A DNA stretch of 64,000 nucleotides from Charina bottae (Eukaryota > Chordata > Lepidosauria > Squamata > Charinaidae), in assembly GCA_023362775.1 (NCBI GenBank), contig JALMGJ010000006.1:11488501-11552500 (forward strand), read 5' to 3'. Below are positions 1 through 9,947 of this stretch, piece after piece; within the stretch, counting starts at the first letter, position 1, and every line of letters starts with the position of its first letter. The notes below the pieces were generated by a model. The model had not been told where the DNA came from. It saw nothing but the letters and a program-made list of their open reading frames with translations, and searched no databases. A program made the position numbers and the translations under genes.

Positions 1-1905
1 CAGGATAAAATCGCTCGGATTCGGTCTAAGTTGGACTCCATGCGTGAAATGCAGTCTGGGTAGATGCCGGGAGAATGGTCTTGCCCTATTATCTGGGAAC
101 AATTTGATCCTGTTGGACCTAAGGAAGTGGACAAGATCCTCCGAACTGTTAATTCCACCACATGTCAGTTAGATCCCTGTCCTTCCTGGCTAGTAAAATC
201 AGCCAGGGAAGTGACATGTGGATGGGTCCAGGCAATGATTAATACATCCTTGTTGGAGGGGGTGTTTCCAGCGGCCTTCAAGGAGGCGTTGGTGCACCCC
301 CTCCTCAAGAAGCCATCCCTGGACCCTACCATTCTGGACAATTTTCGTCCAGTCTCCCACCTTCCCTTTTTGGGAAAGGTGGTTGAGAAGGTGGTGGCGC
401 TGCAGCTTCAGAGGACCCTGGATGAAGCGGATTATCTAGACCCTTTCCAGTCAGGTTTCAGGCCAGGATTTGGGACGGAGACTGCATTGGTCGCGCTTAC
501 GGATGACCTCTGGCGGGAGCGGGATGGAGGTAGTGCATCCATCCTGGCTCTCTTAGATCTCTCAGCGGCGTTCGATACCATCGACCATGGTATCCTTTTG
601 GGACGGCTTAGGGAGTTGGGGGTGGGCGGCGTAGTTTTGCGCTGGTTCACCTCCTTCCTCCAGGGCCGTTCCCAGTCGGTGCTGGTAGGGGAGGAGAGAT
701 CCACCCCGCGACCACTCCTGTGTGGGGTGCCGCAGGGGTCAGTTCTCTCTCCTCTCCTATTCAACATCTACATGAAACCGCTGGGCGAGGTCATCCGACA
801 CCATGGGATGAGGTATCATCAGTATGCAGATGATACTCAACTGTATATCTCCATCCCAGGTGAAGTAAGTGATGCAGTGACCACCCTGTCCCAGTGCCTG
901 GGGGCTGTGAGGGCCTGGATGGGGAACAACAGGCTTCAGTTGAACCCTGGCAAGACCGAGTGGCTGTGGATTGATGGCTTAGCGTCTTCTAGGAAATTAT
1001 CATCTTTGGTTCTCGATGGGGTAGCACTGCCCCATTCGGAACCAGTGCGCAACTTGGGGGTCCTTCTAGACTCACGACTCCTGCTCGAAGAGCAGGTGGC
1101 AGTCGTGGCTAGAAGGGCTTTTGCACAGCTTCGGCTTGTGCGCCAGTTGCGCCCATTCCTGGATCGTGATGCCCTCCGAACAGTCACTCACGCTCTTGTC
1201 ATCTCCCATGTAGATTATTGCAATGCGCTCTACATGGGGCTACCCTTGAAGACTATCCGGAAGCTACAGCTGGTGCAGAATGCAGCTGCGCGGGTGATTT
1301 TAGGTGCGCCAAGATCCGCACATATAACACCTTTGCTCCGCGAGCTGCATTGGGTGCCGGTCTGCTTCCGGGTACAATTCAAGGTGTTGGTTATCACCTT
1401 TAAAGCCCTACATGGCATGGGACCAGAATACCTGAGGGACCGTCTTATCCCCATATTATCGACCCGCCCCACCCGATCGTTCAGAGAGGGCCTGCTACGA
1501 GCCCCATCAATTAAAGAATGTCATCTGATGGGGGCTAGGAGGCGGGCCTTCTCTGTAGCAGCACCCACACTATGGAACATCTTGCCCCCAGAGCTGAGAC
1601 AGATCCCCTCCCTCCCGACCTTTAGAAAAGAGCTGAAGACCTGGTTCTGCCGCCTGGCATGGGAGGGAGGAAACGATAGTTCCTCATGGGGGTGGTTAAT
1701 CCCGTAATTTTATAATGCCCTTCTTTTATTAATACTATCTCCCACTTGGATTTTTATTTTAAATTATAGTAATTGTATAAATTGTTGGTTTTTATATTTT
1801 ATATTTTATGCTTTTATCTAATTTTATTTATTGTAAACCGCCCAGAGTTCCCCGTTGGGGGAGATGGGCGGTTATATAAATTAAATAATTAAATAAATAA
1901 ATAAA
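1..1905 (+). mobile_element. L2-like LINE (CR1/L2 group), 3' portion
   Basis: Non-LTR retrotransposon copy entering the window already in its coding region and ending in a 3' tail. The 3' UTR has the hairpin-like stretch 'ccgcccagagttcc...gggagatgggcgg' followed by a short AAAT-rich repeat, as in other copies here near 7740-7800, 51420-51540, 55380-55495 and 63440-63510. The RT region resembles L2/CR1-group elements; the exact family cannot be fixed without a library search. The 5' part lies outside the window. Confidence 0.9.
64..1707 (+). CDS. LINE reverse transcriptase ORF, near-intact C-terminal two thirds
   Basis: Encodes the RT and C-terminal region of the LINE ORF2 protein, which copies LINE RNA into DNA at a nicked target. 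Visible over 547 residues: LLDLSAAFD at about 163-171 (first catalytic Asp), GVPQGSVLSP at 221-230, and the catalytic YADD at 254-257, followed by a long thumb and C-terminal region (HVDYCNALYMGLP, FRVQFKVLVITFKALHGMGP). The Met at 64 is not a natural start: the same frame runs upstream to base 1, but a TAG at 61-63 interrupts it. The related copy at 53.6 kb has GAG at that place, so this looks like one G-to-T substitution. The frame ends with a normal stop before the 3' UTR. The endonuclease domain is outside the window. Confidence 0.85.
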   Translation: MPGEWSCPIIWEQFDPVGPKEVDKILRTVNSTTCQLDPCPSWLVKSAREVTCGWVQAMINTSLLEGVFPAAFKEALVHPLLKKPSLDPTILDNFRPVSHLPFLGKVVEKVVALQLQRTLDEADYLDPFQSGFRPGFGTETALVALTDDLWRERDGGSASILALLDLSAAFDTIDHGILLGRLRELGVGGVVLRWFTSFLQGRSQSVLVGEERSTPRPLLCGVPQGSVLSPLLFNIYMKPLGEVIRHHGMRYHQYADDTQLYISIPGEVSDAVTTLSQCLGAVRAWMGNNRLQLNPGKTEWLWIDGLASSRKLSSLVLDGVALPHSEPVRNLGVLLDSRLLLEEQVAVVARRAFAQLRLVRQLRPFLDRDALRTVTHALVISHVDYCNALYMGLPLKTIRKLQLVQNAAARVILGAPRSAHITPLLRELHWVPVCFRVQFKVLVITFKALHGMGPEYLRDRLIPILSTRPTRSFREGLLRAPSIKECHLMGARRRAFSVAAPTLWNILPPELRQIPSLPTFRKELKTWFCRLAWEGGNDSSSWGWLIP

Positions 1906-2722
1906 CACACTTTTTGGGGTCACTGCGATTAGTAATAGATACTATGGAAGAGTATTAGAGAGACATTCAAAGGAGTCTGTGATATCTCGTCACTCTCACT
2001 TAGTATGAGGTGCAGTAGGCCAAAGGACAATGAGCACTACATCCCATGAAGCCAAGAGGTGTGTGCAGAGAATCCTTGAAGATGATAGGTCAGGGACACC
2101 AGAGGTTCTCCAGATGTTCCTAGTCAACTGCATTTCTCAAGTCACCAGAATGACAGTGGCACGGAATGCAGGGTGATACAGTTCAGCGATTTCCTCTCAG
2201 TACCCATGTCTTCAGGAAGTGATGAAACCTTACAGGTTATGGAGCTCTCCTAGCTCAAGTTGCCAGAAAATCATCAGAATCTTTCTGGATATGTTTTTAA
2301 TAAAAAGCAGCTGGCAGAGAATGCCCAGATTAGAGGAAGTGCTTCTGGTTACAAACTTAAACATTGCTTGTGACTTATGAATGAGTTGCTTGCAGATACA
2401 GATTATGTATGGAAGGTTAGAATAAAATACATTCATTATTTACTGAAACTGTAAAATGTTCCATACATATATAGATGTATGAAAAGCTCTTCTACATGTG
2501 CATGTACTGTATATGTATGCCTTCATGTACTTGCACATATGCATTCTTTTGTTCTGTTTAACCCAAGAAAGGCAAATATGTATATATTAAAACAATAATA
2601 CATTTTGCTACATTTTTGCCCATTTTGGACCTTTCAGAAAACAACCCCAATGAACACATGCACCCCAATAATTTAATTATTTTAATTATTAAATGTAACA
2701 TATTGCACCCCAATAATTAGCA
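1906..2722. other. Unannotated AT-rich stretch
   Basis: No coding signal or recognisable repeat, apart from alternating TATA/CATG-rich sequence near 2455-2600. The short open frame on the minus strand at 2230-2436 has no recognisable motif. Confidence 0.5.
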
Positions 2723-2742
2723 AGAGCCAGTTGGTGTAATGC

Positions 2743-3119
2743 AGAGCTTTCCAAACTTTTCATGTTAGTGACACACTTTTTAGACATGCATCATTTCGCG
2801 ACACACTCTTACAGCAGGGCATCATTTCGCGACACACTCTTACAGCAGGGCACAAGGCAGGCACTAGGACCTGCACGGAATTACAGCAGGTTTGGAGGCA
2901 GCAAGGCACAAGGCAGGCACTAGGACCTGCACGGAATCACAGCAGGTTTGGAGGCAGCAAGGCACAAGGCAGGCACTAGGACCTGCACGGAATCACAGCA
3001 GGTTTGGAGGCAGCCAGGCACAAGGCAGGCACTAGGACCTGCACGGAATCACAGCAGGTTTGGAGGCAGCAAGGCACAAGGCAGGCACTAGGACCTGCAC
3101 GGAATCCTGGCAGGGCTCG
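2743..3119 (+). mobile_element. Truncated nonautonomous hAT element (CAGAGCTTTCC family)
   Basis: Starts with the terminal sequence CAGAGCTTTCCAAACT shared by copies at 5487, 13370, 25205 and 40211. Its interior matches the reverse complement of the 40211-40500 copy. The far end stops at 'cagggctcgga', so the outer ~85 bp and second terminal repeat are missing and no target duplication can be found. Confidence 0.75.
2850..3110 (+). repeat. 56-bp minisatellite inside the hAT element
   Basis: About 4.7 near-identical 56-bp units with core 'aggcactaggacctgcacgg'. The same unit is present about 1.7 times in reverse orientation in the hAT copy at 40.3 kb, so the array expanded after, or varied between, insertions. 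Confidence 0.9.
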
Positions 3120-3340
3120 GAGCACTGGGCTAGAAACCAGGATACCATGAGTTCTAGTCCTGCCTTAGGCACGAAACCAGCTGGGTGACCTTGGGCCAGT
3201 CCCTCTCTCTCAGACCTAGGAAGCAGGCAAGGGCAAAGCACTTCTGAAAATCTTTCCAGGAAAACTGCAGGGACTCATCCAGGCAGTCACCAGGAGTCAA
3301 CACTGACTCAGAGGCACCAAAAGTAAAAGAAAACAACCCC

Positions 3341-4395
3341 AATGAACACGATGCACCCCAGTAATGTTCCTCCTCTAATCAGGGCAATCATCTTTAGCAA
3401 AGGAAGATCTGGATTCAACTTAACAGCACCCAGCAGAAGCTTTCCTATTCACGAGTTCAGATTTCAGGATCAGACCCACCATCCTAATCTATCAGGCAGT
3501 TAGTCTCACAGTTGAGTTGGCTGCCTCTGCGTTTTCGACTGCAGTCGCTTGGCCAGGTTTCAAATCCCAGCAAAGCTCTACCTCACGCTCCGGGGTTACT
3601 GGGTGTCCTAAACAACCTTTTGCAAAATGACTTCATACAAAGCATTTCCGACATCTAGATAATTTGCAGCCAAGGCTCATCTTCATCCTTTTTTTTCTGC
3701 GGGGGGGGGGGGGCTACATTTTTCTAAGGAGGAGGAAAAACCATTCTAATTAGTTGGTGTTTGTTCAGAGCTTTGAAGATGAAACAAACTAGTAGGTTGG
3801 AGTATTTTCATTGTAATGCCTGGGGCGTCAACTCCAATTTGCTTCTCAGACAGCTGAACATGATCCAGCAGCAGCTCAGACAGGAGCCAACGGAGGGATT
3901 CCCATTTGTTGCTATTTCTAACTTGTCAGAAAGCCACTGGGATAAGACGGCATTCAGAAAAGCAGGCATCGTTCCTCAGGCCAGCATCTAGTTGGCAAAG
4001 TTCATTTCTAGCGAGGGCCAGACAGAAGATGAACCGCTATCGCTTGATTGACTGAGTTACTCCACAGGACTGAGCTATGGTTTGGTGGCAACTTACCCCA
4101 TCATGAAATTCTGGCATTTTTGTTCGGTTGCTACACCACGTTTATCCCTACACCCAAGGAAATATCACATTGCTGTAGTCATAGAGCAGTCTGTGTCCAA
4201 TCAAAGAAAAGAAAAACCATATTATGGCCTCAATGTTGACCTAGTTCATACAACATCCTAAGACAAGGGCTGGGCTTCCCACCACAGGCTCTCTGCAACA
4301 CAAACTGCCTAATCCTATTTTAGCCTAGTCTAATTTGTTGTGGGAATCCAGCCTTTATGATGCAAGCAAATAGCTCTGACTCCTATCCCATAAAC
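3341..4395. other. No recognised feature
   Basis: Mixed sequence with a G homopolymer near 3702-3713. Short open frames on + at 3761-3991 and 4048-4239 show no recognisable domain and no supporting context. Confidence 0.5.
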
Positions 4396-4566
4396 ATTCT
4401 TTATTTATTTATTTATCAGATTTATCACCGCCCATCTCCCCCAAGGGGGACTCTGGGTGGTTTACAATAAAATATAATTAATTAAACTACAATTATAAAT
4501 AGACTAAAATAAGCATAAGAATAACAAATTTATAGATGTAATAAATATAATAAAATCCAGATGGCA
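4396..4566 (-). mobile_element. L2-like LINE 3' end, minus strand
   Basis: Reverse complement of the LINE tail: (TTTA)n, then 'caccgcccatctccccc' and 'gactctgggtggtttacaat', followed by AT-rich 3' UTR. 5' truncated soon after. Confidence 0.75.
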
Positions 4567-4624
4567 GAGTCTTCTTAAGTCCATGGGTAAAAAGGACACT
4601 CTAGGGCCACCCTAAGGCGCTAGC

Positions 4625-4765
4625 AACAGGAAAGGAGCTGCATCAACTCAGAGGCATTAGACTTGGACTGCGTTCGAGTTGCTTCCAAGCACGCTGGCTC
4701 TGAGCCAAATCTACCTAACAGGGTTGTTGTTGGCAGGATAAAATTAAAGGAACACTCCATGGTGT
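4625..4765 (+). mobile_element. Old tRNA-SINE remnant
   Basis: B-box-like 'gcgttcgagttgc' near 4670 and the common SINE/LINE 3' motif 'acctaacagggttgttgttg' near 4713-4735, followed by a degenerate tail. Confidence 0.4.
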
Positions 4766-5478
4766 ATCACCCTGAATTGTTAGAGCAGAGAAGGGCAGCT
4801 TAAGACCCCTGAGACAGGTGTGGGCCTTTCTTTCCGAATTTGGTGCATCATTATGATGTTTTTAAAATAAACCGTGTCTTTACCTGAAAAAAAAGTGCTT
4901 GATCACATCTTAGAGGAAAAACAGGACAGAAAGGCAATATTGCACATGCATGCATTGCTAAATAAACAGAGAGAAGTAATGATGCAGCTTCACACAAAAT
5001 GTACACATGCCACGCGTCCAACATTACAAATTATTTGATGTGCCTTTGAACTGATCTCCCATTGAAGTCCATAAGACAAGGCAGCAGACCTGAAGTTACC
5101 AGCAGCAAGCACCATGGTAGTGGACGGAGCAGGCAATCTCCGTTTTTCTCACTGCACGGAGATGAACTTTTTACTTAAATGATGGCAATTTTCTAAATTT
5201 GCATCTCTGCATGTAAATCAGCAAGATGGACATTTTGTGCAAATTTCTCCTTCACTGATGCATTTCTTCTTTTTCATCAACAAATCAGCAGCCACCCTAA
5301 GTTTGCATAAATAGAGATGCCCTTCAAAATATCCTGAAACAACGTCCTTGAATTCTTCTCTGGCTCAGATTGAAACGCAAACCGGAGAATTCAGAGCCCG
5401 CTTCTCTCTCGCTCTGCTGACATCTTCAAATGACCCTCCTCACCAGCCTTAACCCTAAATTCAATCTCTGTTCCCTTC
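4766..5478. other. No recognised feature
   Basis: Mixed single-copy-looking sequence up to the hAT target site. No motif seen. Confidence 0.4.
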
Positions 5479-5486
5479 ACTTAAGT

Positions 5487-6472
5487 CAGGGCTTTCCAAA
5501 CTTTTCCCGCAGCGACACACCAACCACCGTTGGTGTGTCGCCACGGGAAAACCCGGAAGTGCCCCCGTTGCGGCAGCGCGCAAAAACCTGGAAGCGCTGC
5601 TGCCGCTTTCAGTTTTTGCCGCCGCCGTTGGTGTGTCGCCGCGGGAAAACCCGGAAGCGCCGCCGTTGCGGCAGCGCGCAAAAACCTGGAAGCGCTGCTG
5701 CCGCTTTCGGTTTTTGCCGCCGCCGTTGGTGTGTCGCCGTGGGAAAACCCGGAAGCGCCGCCGTTGCGGCAGCGCGCAAAAACCTGGAAGCGCTGCTGCC
5801 GCTTTCAGTTTTTGCCGCCGCCGTTGGTGTGTCGCCGCGGGAAAACCCGGAAGCGCCGCCGTTGCGGCAGCGCGCAAAAACCTGGAAGCGCTGCTGCCGC
5901 TTTCAGTTTTTGCCGCCGCCGTTGGTGTGTCGCCGCGGGAAAACCCGGAAGCGCCGCCGTTGCGGCAGCGCGCAAAAACCTGGAAGCGCTGCTGCCGCTT
6001 TCGGTTTTTGCCGCCGCCGTTGGTGTGTCGCCGCGGGAAAACCCGGAAGCGCCACCGTTGCGGCAGTGCGCAAAAACCTGGAAGCGCTGCTGCCGCTTTC
6101 TGTTTTTGCCGCCGCCGTTGGTGTGTCGCCGCGGGAAAACCCGGAAGCGCCGCCGTTGCGGCAGCGCGCAAAAACCTGGAAGCGCTGCTGCCGCTTTCAG
6201 TTTTTGCCGCCGCCGTTGGTGTGTCGCCACGGGAAAACCCGGAAGCGCTGCCGTTGCGGCAGCGTGCAAAAACCTGGAAGCGCTGCTGCCGCTTTCGGTT
6301 TTTGCATGCCACCGTGGCTGCGGCGCTTTCGGATTTTCGCGTGCCGCCATTGGTGTGTTGCCGCGGGAAAACCCGGAAGCGCTGATGGCGCGCTTCCGGG
6401 TTTTAACGCGACACATCTGGGCCCCGCAGGAGACACACTTTTGTGTTGCGACACACAGTTTGGAAAGCTCTG
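5487..6472 (+). mobile_element. Nonautonomous hAT element with 98-bp tandem core
   Basis: Terminal inverted repeats CAGGGCTTTCCAAACT (left) and its near-complement AGTTTGGAAAGCTCTG (right) are flanked by a perfect 8-bp target duplication ACTTAAGT at 5479-5486 and 6473-6480. No transposase is encoded. The long open frames on both strands across it come from a GC-rich tandem array without stop codons. Confidence 0.93.
5529..6312 (+). repeat. Eight 98-bp GC-rich tandem units
   Basis: Unit starts at 5529, 5627, 5725, 5823, 5921, 6019, 6117 and 6215, exactly 98 bp apart. Each begins 'gttggtgtgtcgcc' and holds 'ggaagcgccgccgttgcgg' and 'ggaagcgctgctgccgc'. CpG-dense. Because 98 is not a multiple of 3, successive units are read in all frames, which argues against coding selection. 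Confidence 0.97.
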
Positions 6473-6480
6473 ACTTAAGT

Positions 6481-7602
6481 GATGCTGTGACTGCTCTTTC
6501 TCGGTGCCTGGGGGCTGTAGGGGCCTGGATGGGGTTCAACAGGCTTCGACTGAAACCTGGTAAGACGGAGTGGCTGTGGATTAATGGCTCTTCCTCATCT
6601 GGGACATTATCATCTTTGGTTCTGGATGGGGTTGCACTGCCCCAGACAGATCCGGTGCGGAATCTGGGTGTCCTCCTGGACTCACGACTCCTGCTCGAAG
6701 AGCAGGTGGCAGTCGTGGCCAGAAGGGCTTTTGCACAACTTCGTGTTGTGCGCCAGTTACGCCCGTTCCTGGATCGGGAGGCCCTTCGAACAGTCACTCA
6801 TGCCCTTGTTATCTCCCATATAGACTACTGTAATGTGCTCTACATGGGGCTACCCTTGAAGAGTATCCGGGAGCTTCAGCTGGTCCAGAATGCAGCTGCA
6901 CGGGGCATTGCTGGTGCCCCTAGATTGGCACAACCACTGTGGGTTTTCCCCCCTAGCTCTGTGTGTTTCAGTGGTAGCATCCTTTTATTTCTTCATAAAT
7001 GAAATGGAAAATAATAGATTAGGAAAAAGTAAATACCAGAGAAGGAGAAACTGACAGAATTGACCATTCCTGTTGAAACTAGACCCTGAGGCTAAGATAT
7101 TTCTTGTGTTTGAGGTATTTAGTTACAAAAGCATGTAGTTTTGCCAAGGAGTAACTTTCTCAACAATAACTCTGTGCCTTAGTTTACCTCTGAGATCAAT
7201 ATAGAACATTCCCAGTTCATAACACTGTTGTTACATGAGCTGCATTGGGTACAAGTTTGCTTCCGGGTCCAATTCAAGGTGTTGGTTATCACCTTTAAAG
7301 CCCTACATGGCATGGGGCCAGGTTACCTGAGGGACCGCCTTATCCCCAATATATCCACCCGTCCCACCCGATCATGCAGAGAGGGCATGCTACGGACCCC
7401 ATCTATAAGAGAGTTCCATGTGGCGGGGTCCAGGAGGCGTGCCTTCTCTGCAGTAGCTCCCACCCTGTGGAACAACTTGCCCCCGGAGGTGAGATTAGCC
7501 CCTTCGCTCCTGACCTTCCGGAAGAACCTGAAAACCTGGCTCTGCTGCCTTGCTTGGGACCAAGGAAGGAATAGTCACTCTTGGGGATGGCTAATACCTT
7601 AG
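6481..7602 (+). pseudogene. LINE RT C-terminal pseudogene fragment
   Basis: The 6481-6939 part translates to an RT thumb and C-terminal region similar to the first LINE (ALSRCLGAVGAWM, LGVLLDSRLLLEEQ, HIDYCNVLYMGLP). The 7228-7602 part continues with ELHWVQVCFRVQFKVL and ends in a stop before the 3' UTR. The catalytic YADD block lies upstream of the truncation and is absent, so this copy could never have supplied RT. The two halves are separated by the 6940-7222 insert. Confidence 0.8.
6940..7222. mobile_element. Unclassified 283-bp insert in LINE
   Basis: Interrupts an otherwise collinear LINE; flanked by a perfect 5-bp repeat CACTG at 6935-6939 and 7223-7227. It begins TG, as LTRs do, but ends in 'cataa' rather than CA. 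No similarity to other repeats in the window was noticed. A small degraded LTR is possible. Confidence 0.5.
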
Positions 7603-8039
7603 AGAGCTCCTCTCCTACATTGGATTAAGTTAGATTGTTTTACCACTCTTGCCTCTTGGATTTTAATCTTGTTTTATAATTTGTATTTTTATATTCTATG
7701 TATATTTTATGTTTTTTGTTTTTATTGTTTTGTTGTAAACCGCCCAGAGTCCCTCCGGTGGAGGGAGATGGGCGGTGATATAAATTTTATAAATAAATAA
7801 ATCAGCAGTAGCAGCAATGGGCCATGGGGAGCCAGTCTACCCTATTTCCACTCTCAGATGTCCAGCTTCACATGGGGACACAAAGCCCAAAGACTCTTGG
7901 GTGATGTAGTTCTCTGAAGGGCTAATGCAATGGTAGGTTTATAGTAGAGGTGTACAATATTCAGATCCAAAGCAGGCAAGAATACTTCGGAACATTAGAA
8001 ATAATGTTATTAAAAGTTTAAGTAATGATAAGAGACTAA

Positions 8040-8240
8040 TTTTGTATAATATGCATCTATATCTGTGTTGGAGAAGGTTGGGAGTCACCTTTTTCTTATG
8101 TTTTCTATCTATTTTTGCACTTTTATAGATTTTCTTTTTTCTTTAGTTCTTATTTCTATCTTTTCTGTATTCTGTACTTTGTATTTTAACTATACTTTGA
8201 AAAATTAAAGTTCTAAATAAAAATTAAAAAAAGAATACAT
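8040..8240 (+). mobile_element. Possible L1 3' UTR remnant
   Basis: T-rich and CT-rich 3'-UTR-like sequence ending in 'ttgaaaaattaaag' and an A-rich tail near 8215-8235. It resembles a short L1 3' end, but there is no coding part to prove it. Confidence 0.4.
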
Positions 8241-8395
8241 TGGATCGTACCTGTGGGCTGGTCCTTAAAGAATTTAGGCCTTTTCTTAGTCTTGCATAGA
8301 AGCCACATGGGTTCAGGAAAATATGCCTTTGACCTAGCACTACTTTCTGAACTCCTTTGTAAGTCAAATAAGTTTTTTCCTAAGCCAGGGGTGGG

Positions 8396-8634
8396 TAACG
8401 TCAGGCCCGTGGGCCGTATAAGGCCCGTGGGGCTCCTGCCCACAAACCCCGCCCCTTCCACGTGATTGGCTCCTGCCCACAAACCCCGCCCCCCAGTGCT
8501 TGTGATTGGCTCCCGCCCACAAACCCTGCCCCTTCCACACGATTGGCTCCCGCCCACAAACCCCACCCCCCAGTGCTTGTGATTGGCTCCTGCCCACAAA
8601 CTCCGGCCCCTGGTCCGCGGAAATCCCAGAAAAT
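8396..8634 (+). mobile_element. hAT element, CAGGGGTGGG terminus, right end lost
   Basis: Left end CAGGGGTGGGTAACGTCAGG is nearly identical to the complete copy at 34467-34706. The interior holds four to five repeats of the module 'gattggctcccgcccacaaa' plus 'ccccgcccc'. It continues to 'gcggaaatcccagaaa', where the complete copy goes on to its right terminus; that end is absent here. Confidence 0.75.
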
Positions 8635-8858
8635 TCAATCCAGTCAGACTTAGTGCTGAGAAGGCCTGGACAGGACTGTAGTGAAACCTGCTTTTCTTTG
8701 GATGCCATGATGTGTCAGTTTTCCTTTTACCTGGCTTCATTGTATATTGAAGGGAGAAGTCATCCTTGGAGGTTTTGAGGTTTGGCCCTGAGCCCCCCAG
8801 CTTTCCCTAGGGCTGTGGGACTATAGTGATAGGGTGGTGGCAGCAAAGTTTGTCCTTT

Positions 8859-9075
8859 GGGTTGGTGCCCAAATTAGGAACATTTGGGTTGGTGCCCAAA
8901 TTAGGAACATCTGGGTTGGTGCCCAAATTAGGAACATTTGGGTTGGTGCCCAAATCAGGAACATCCGGGTTGGTGCCCAGGTAGATGCTGTTGGGTGGGT
9001 GCCCAAGCTAGGAACAGTAGGGGTTGGTGCCCCAAACTAGTAACATCTGGGTTGGTGCCCTAAATTGGGATTAGT
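8859..9075 (+). repeat. 27-bp minisatellite
   Basis: About eight units of 'gggttggtgcccaaattagg' plus 7 bp. Starts at 8859, 8886, 8913, 8940 and 8967 are exactly 27 bp apart; later units degenerate. Because 27 bp is nine codons, open frames exist on both strands, but these are repeat artefacts. Confidence 0.9.
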
Positions 9076-9700
9076 CTGCCCTTTAGGAGAGGGTACTCAT
9101 GAAGCTAATTAGAGAACTTGTATAAACTATTCCAGGGTTCCTGTTACTACAGTTATTGCTGAGGTGTGGATCCTGGTTAGTTAATATTAAAAGGGCAGTG
9201 TTCCTTTTAGTTAATTGTGTGGGCCAGCAAAGGAAAGGACAAGGGGGGAGGCGTCCAGCCAGGAGGCCTGTGAGCTGAAAGGTAAAAAGGAAAGAAAAGG
9301 AAGCCCCCCCCCCCCGGATAACCTTTGACACTCCCCCTCCTCCTGTGACCTGTCATTCTCTTTTGGGACACAGGTTTAGCGTTCCTTCAGAAAAGCACTA
9401 TACCCCCGTTCAGAAATAGCCCAACCAACAGGTAGCAGGTGAGGAGCATTGCCACCTCCACGACTTGCTGACAGGAGGCTAAACTTCCTATTCTGAGCAC
9501 CTGCTTCTTCTTGCCCATTTCCACACACACACACACACACACCCATTCATTAAAGGGAACTATTGGTGGTTGTTTTCCCCACCACTCGGGGATGCTCAAT
9601 GGGAGAGGAAACTGGGGAATCCACCAATTGCTTTGCTTAGTTTGTTCTGCATTAAAACAGTAAGAACTGAAGCAGAATTGGAGCCAGTCAATTTCTCATG
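9076..9700. other. No recognised feature except short simple repeats
   Basis: C homopolymer at about 9306-9315 and a (CA)n run at 9524-9542. No gene or mobile element recognised. Confidence 0.4.
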
Positions 9701-9708
9701 GACCAGAG

Positions 9709-9939
9709 CATGGGTCCCCAACCTGTTAGGAAGTGGGCCGCACAGCAGGTGAGCGGTGGTGGTCCACGCGATTGGCTCCCACCTGCAAACCCCTCCCCCC
9801 ACCCGTGTGATTGGCTCCCACCTGCAAACCCCTCCCCCCTGGTCTGCACGATTGGCTCCCGTCTGCAAAACCCCCCCCCTCTGTGGAAAAATTGTCTTCC
9901 ACGACTGGTTCCTGGTGCCAAAAAGGTTGGGTACCCCTG
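9709..9939 (+). mobile_element. Nonautonomous hAT element (CAGGGGTCCCCAACC type)
   Basis: Left end CATGGGTCCCCAACCTGTTA and right end GGTTGGGTACCCCTG, flanked by a perfect 8-bp duplication GACCAGAG at 9701-9708 and 9940-9947. Three copies of the 'gattggctccc' module lie inside. No transposase. Confidence 0.92.
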
Positions 9940-9947
9940 GACCAGAG

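Larger units (their letters stand above)
2723..3340 (+). mobile_element. tRNA-derived SINE split by a hAT insertion
   Basis: The SINE head 'gagccagttggtgtaatg' at about 2725-2742 is separated from its continuation 'gcactgggctagaaacc' (about 3122 on), which runs through the B-box-like 'gagttctagtcc' and 'gggtgaccttgggccagtc' to the 3' part 'caccaggagtcaacactgactc' near 3290-3310. The intervening DNA is a truncated hAT element. The same SINE occurs uninterrupted at 35.8 kb and 50.5 kb. Confidence 0.75.
6478..7800 (+). mobile_element. 5'-truncated L2-like LINE, split by a 283-bp insert
   Basis: Starts abruptly at the RT region equivalent to 'gaagtaagtgatgcagtg' of the 1-1905 copy, runs to 6939, and resumes at 7223-7800 with the C-terminal coding part, the 3' UTR hairpin and an AAAT tail. 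The hAT element at 5487-6472 inserted at, or within a few bases of, its 5' edge. Confidence 0.85.

Noticed and set aside
5430..7002. Very long overlapping open frames on both strands (up to 490 codons)
   Set aside because: They run through the 98-bp array, whose unit has no stop codons; several frames are open at once, and the end of one runs into LINE sequence.
8821..9040. Peptide repeats GAQIRNIWV and the like on both strands
   Set aside because: 27-bp minisatellite, nine codons per unit, open by period alone.
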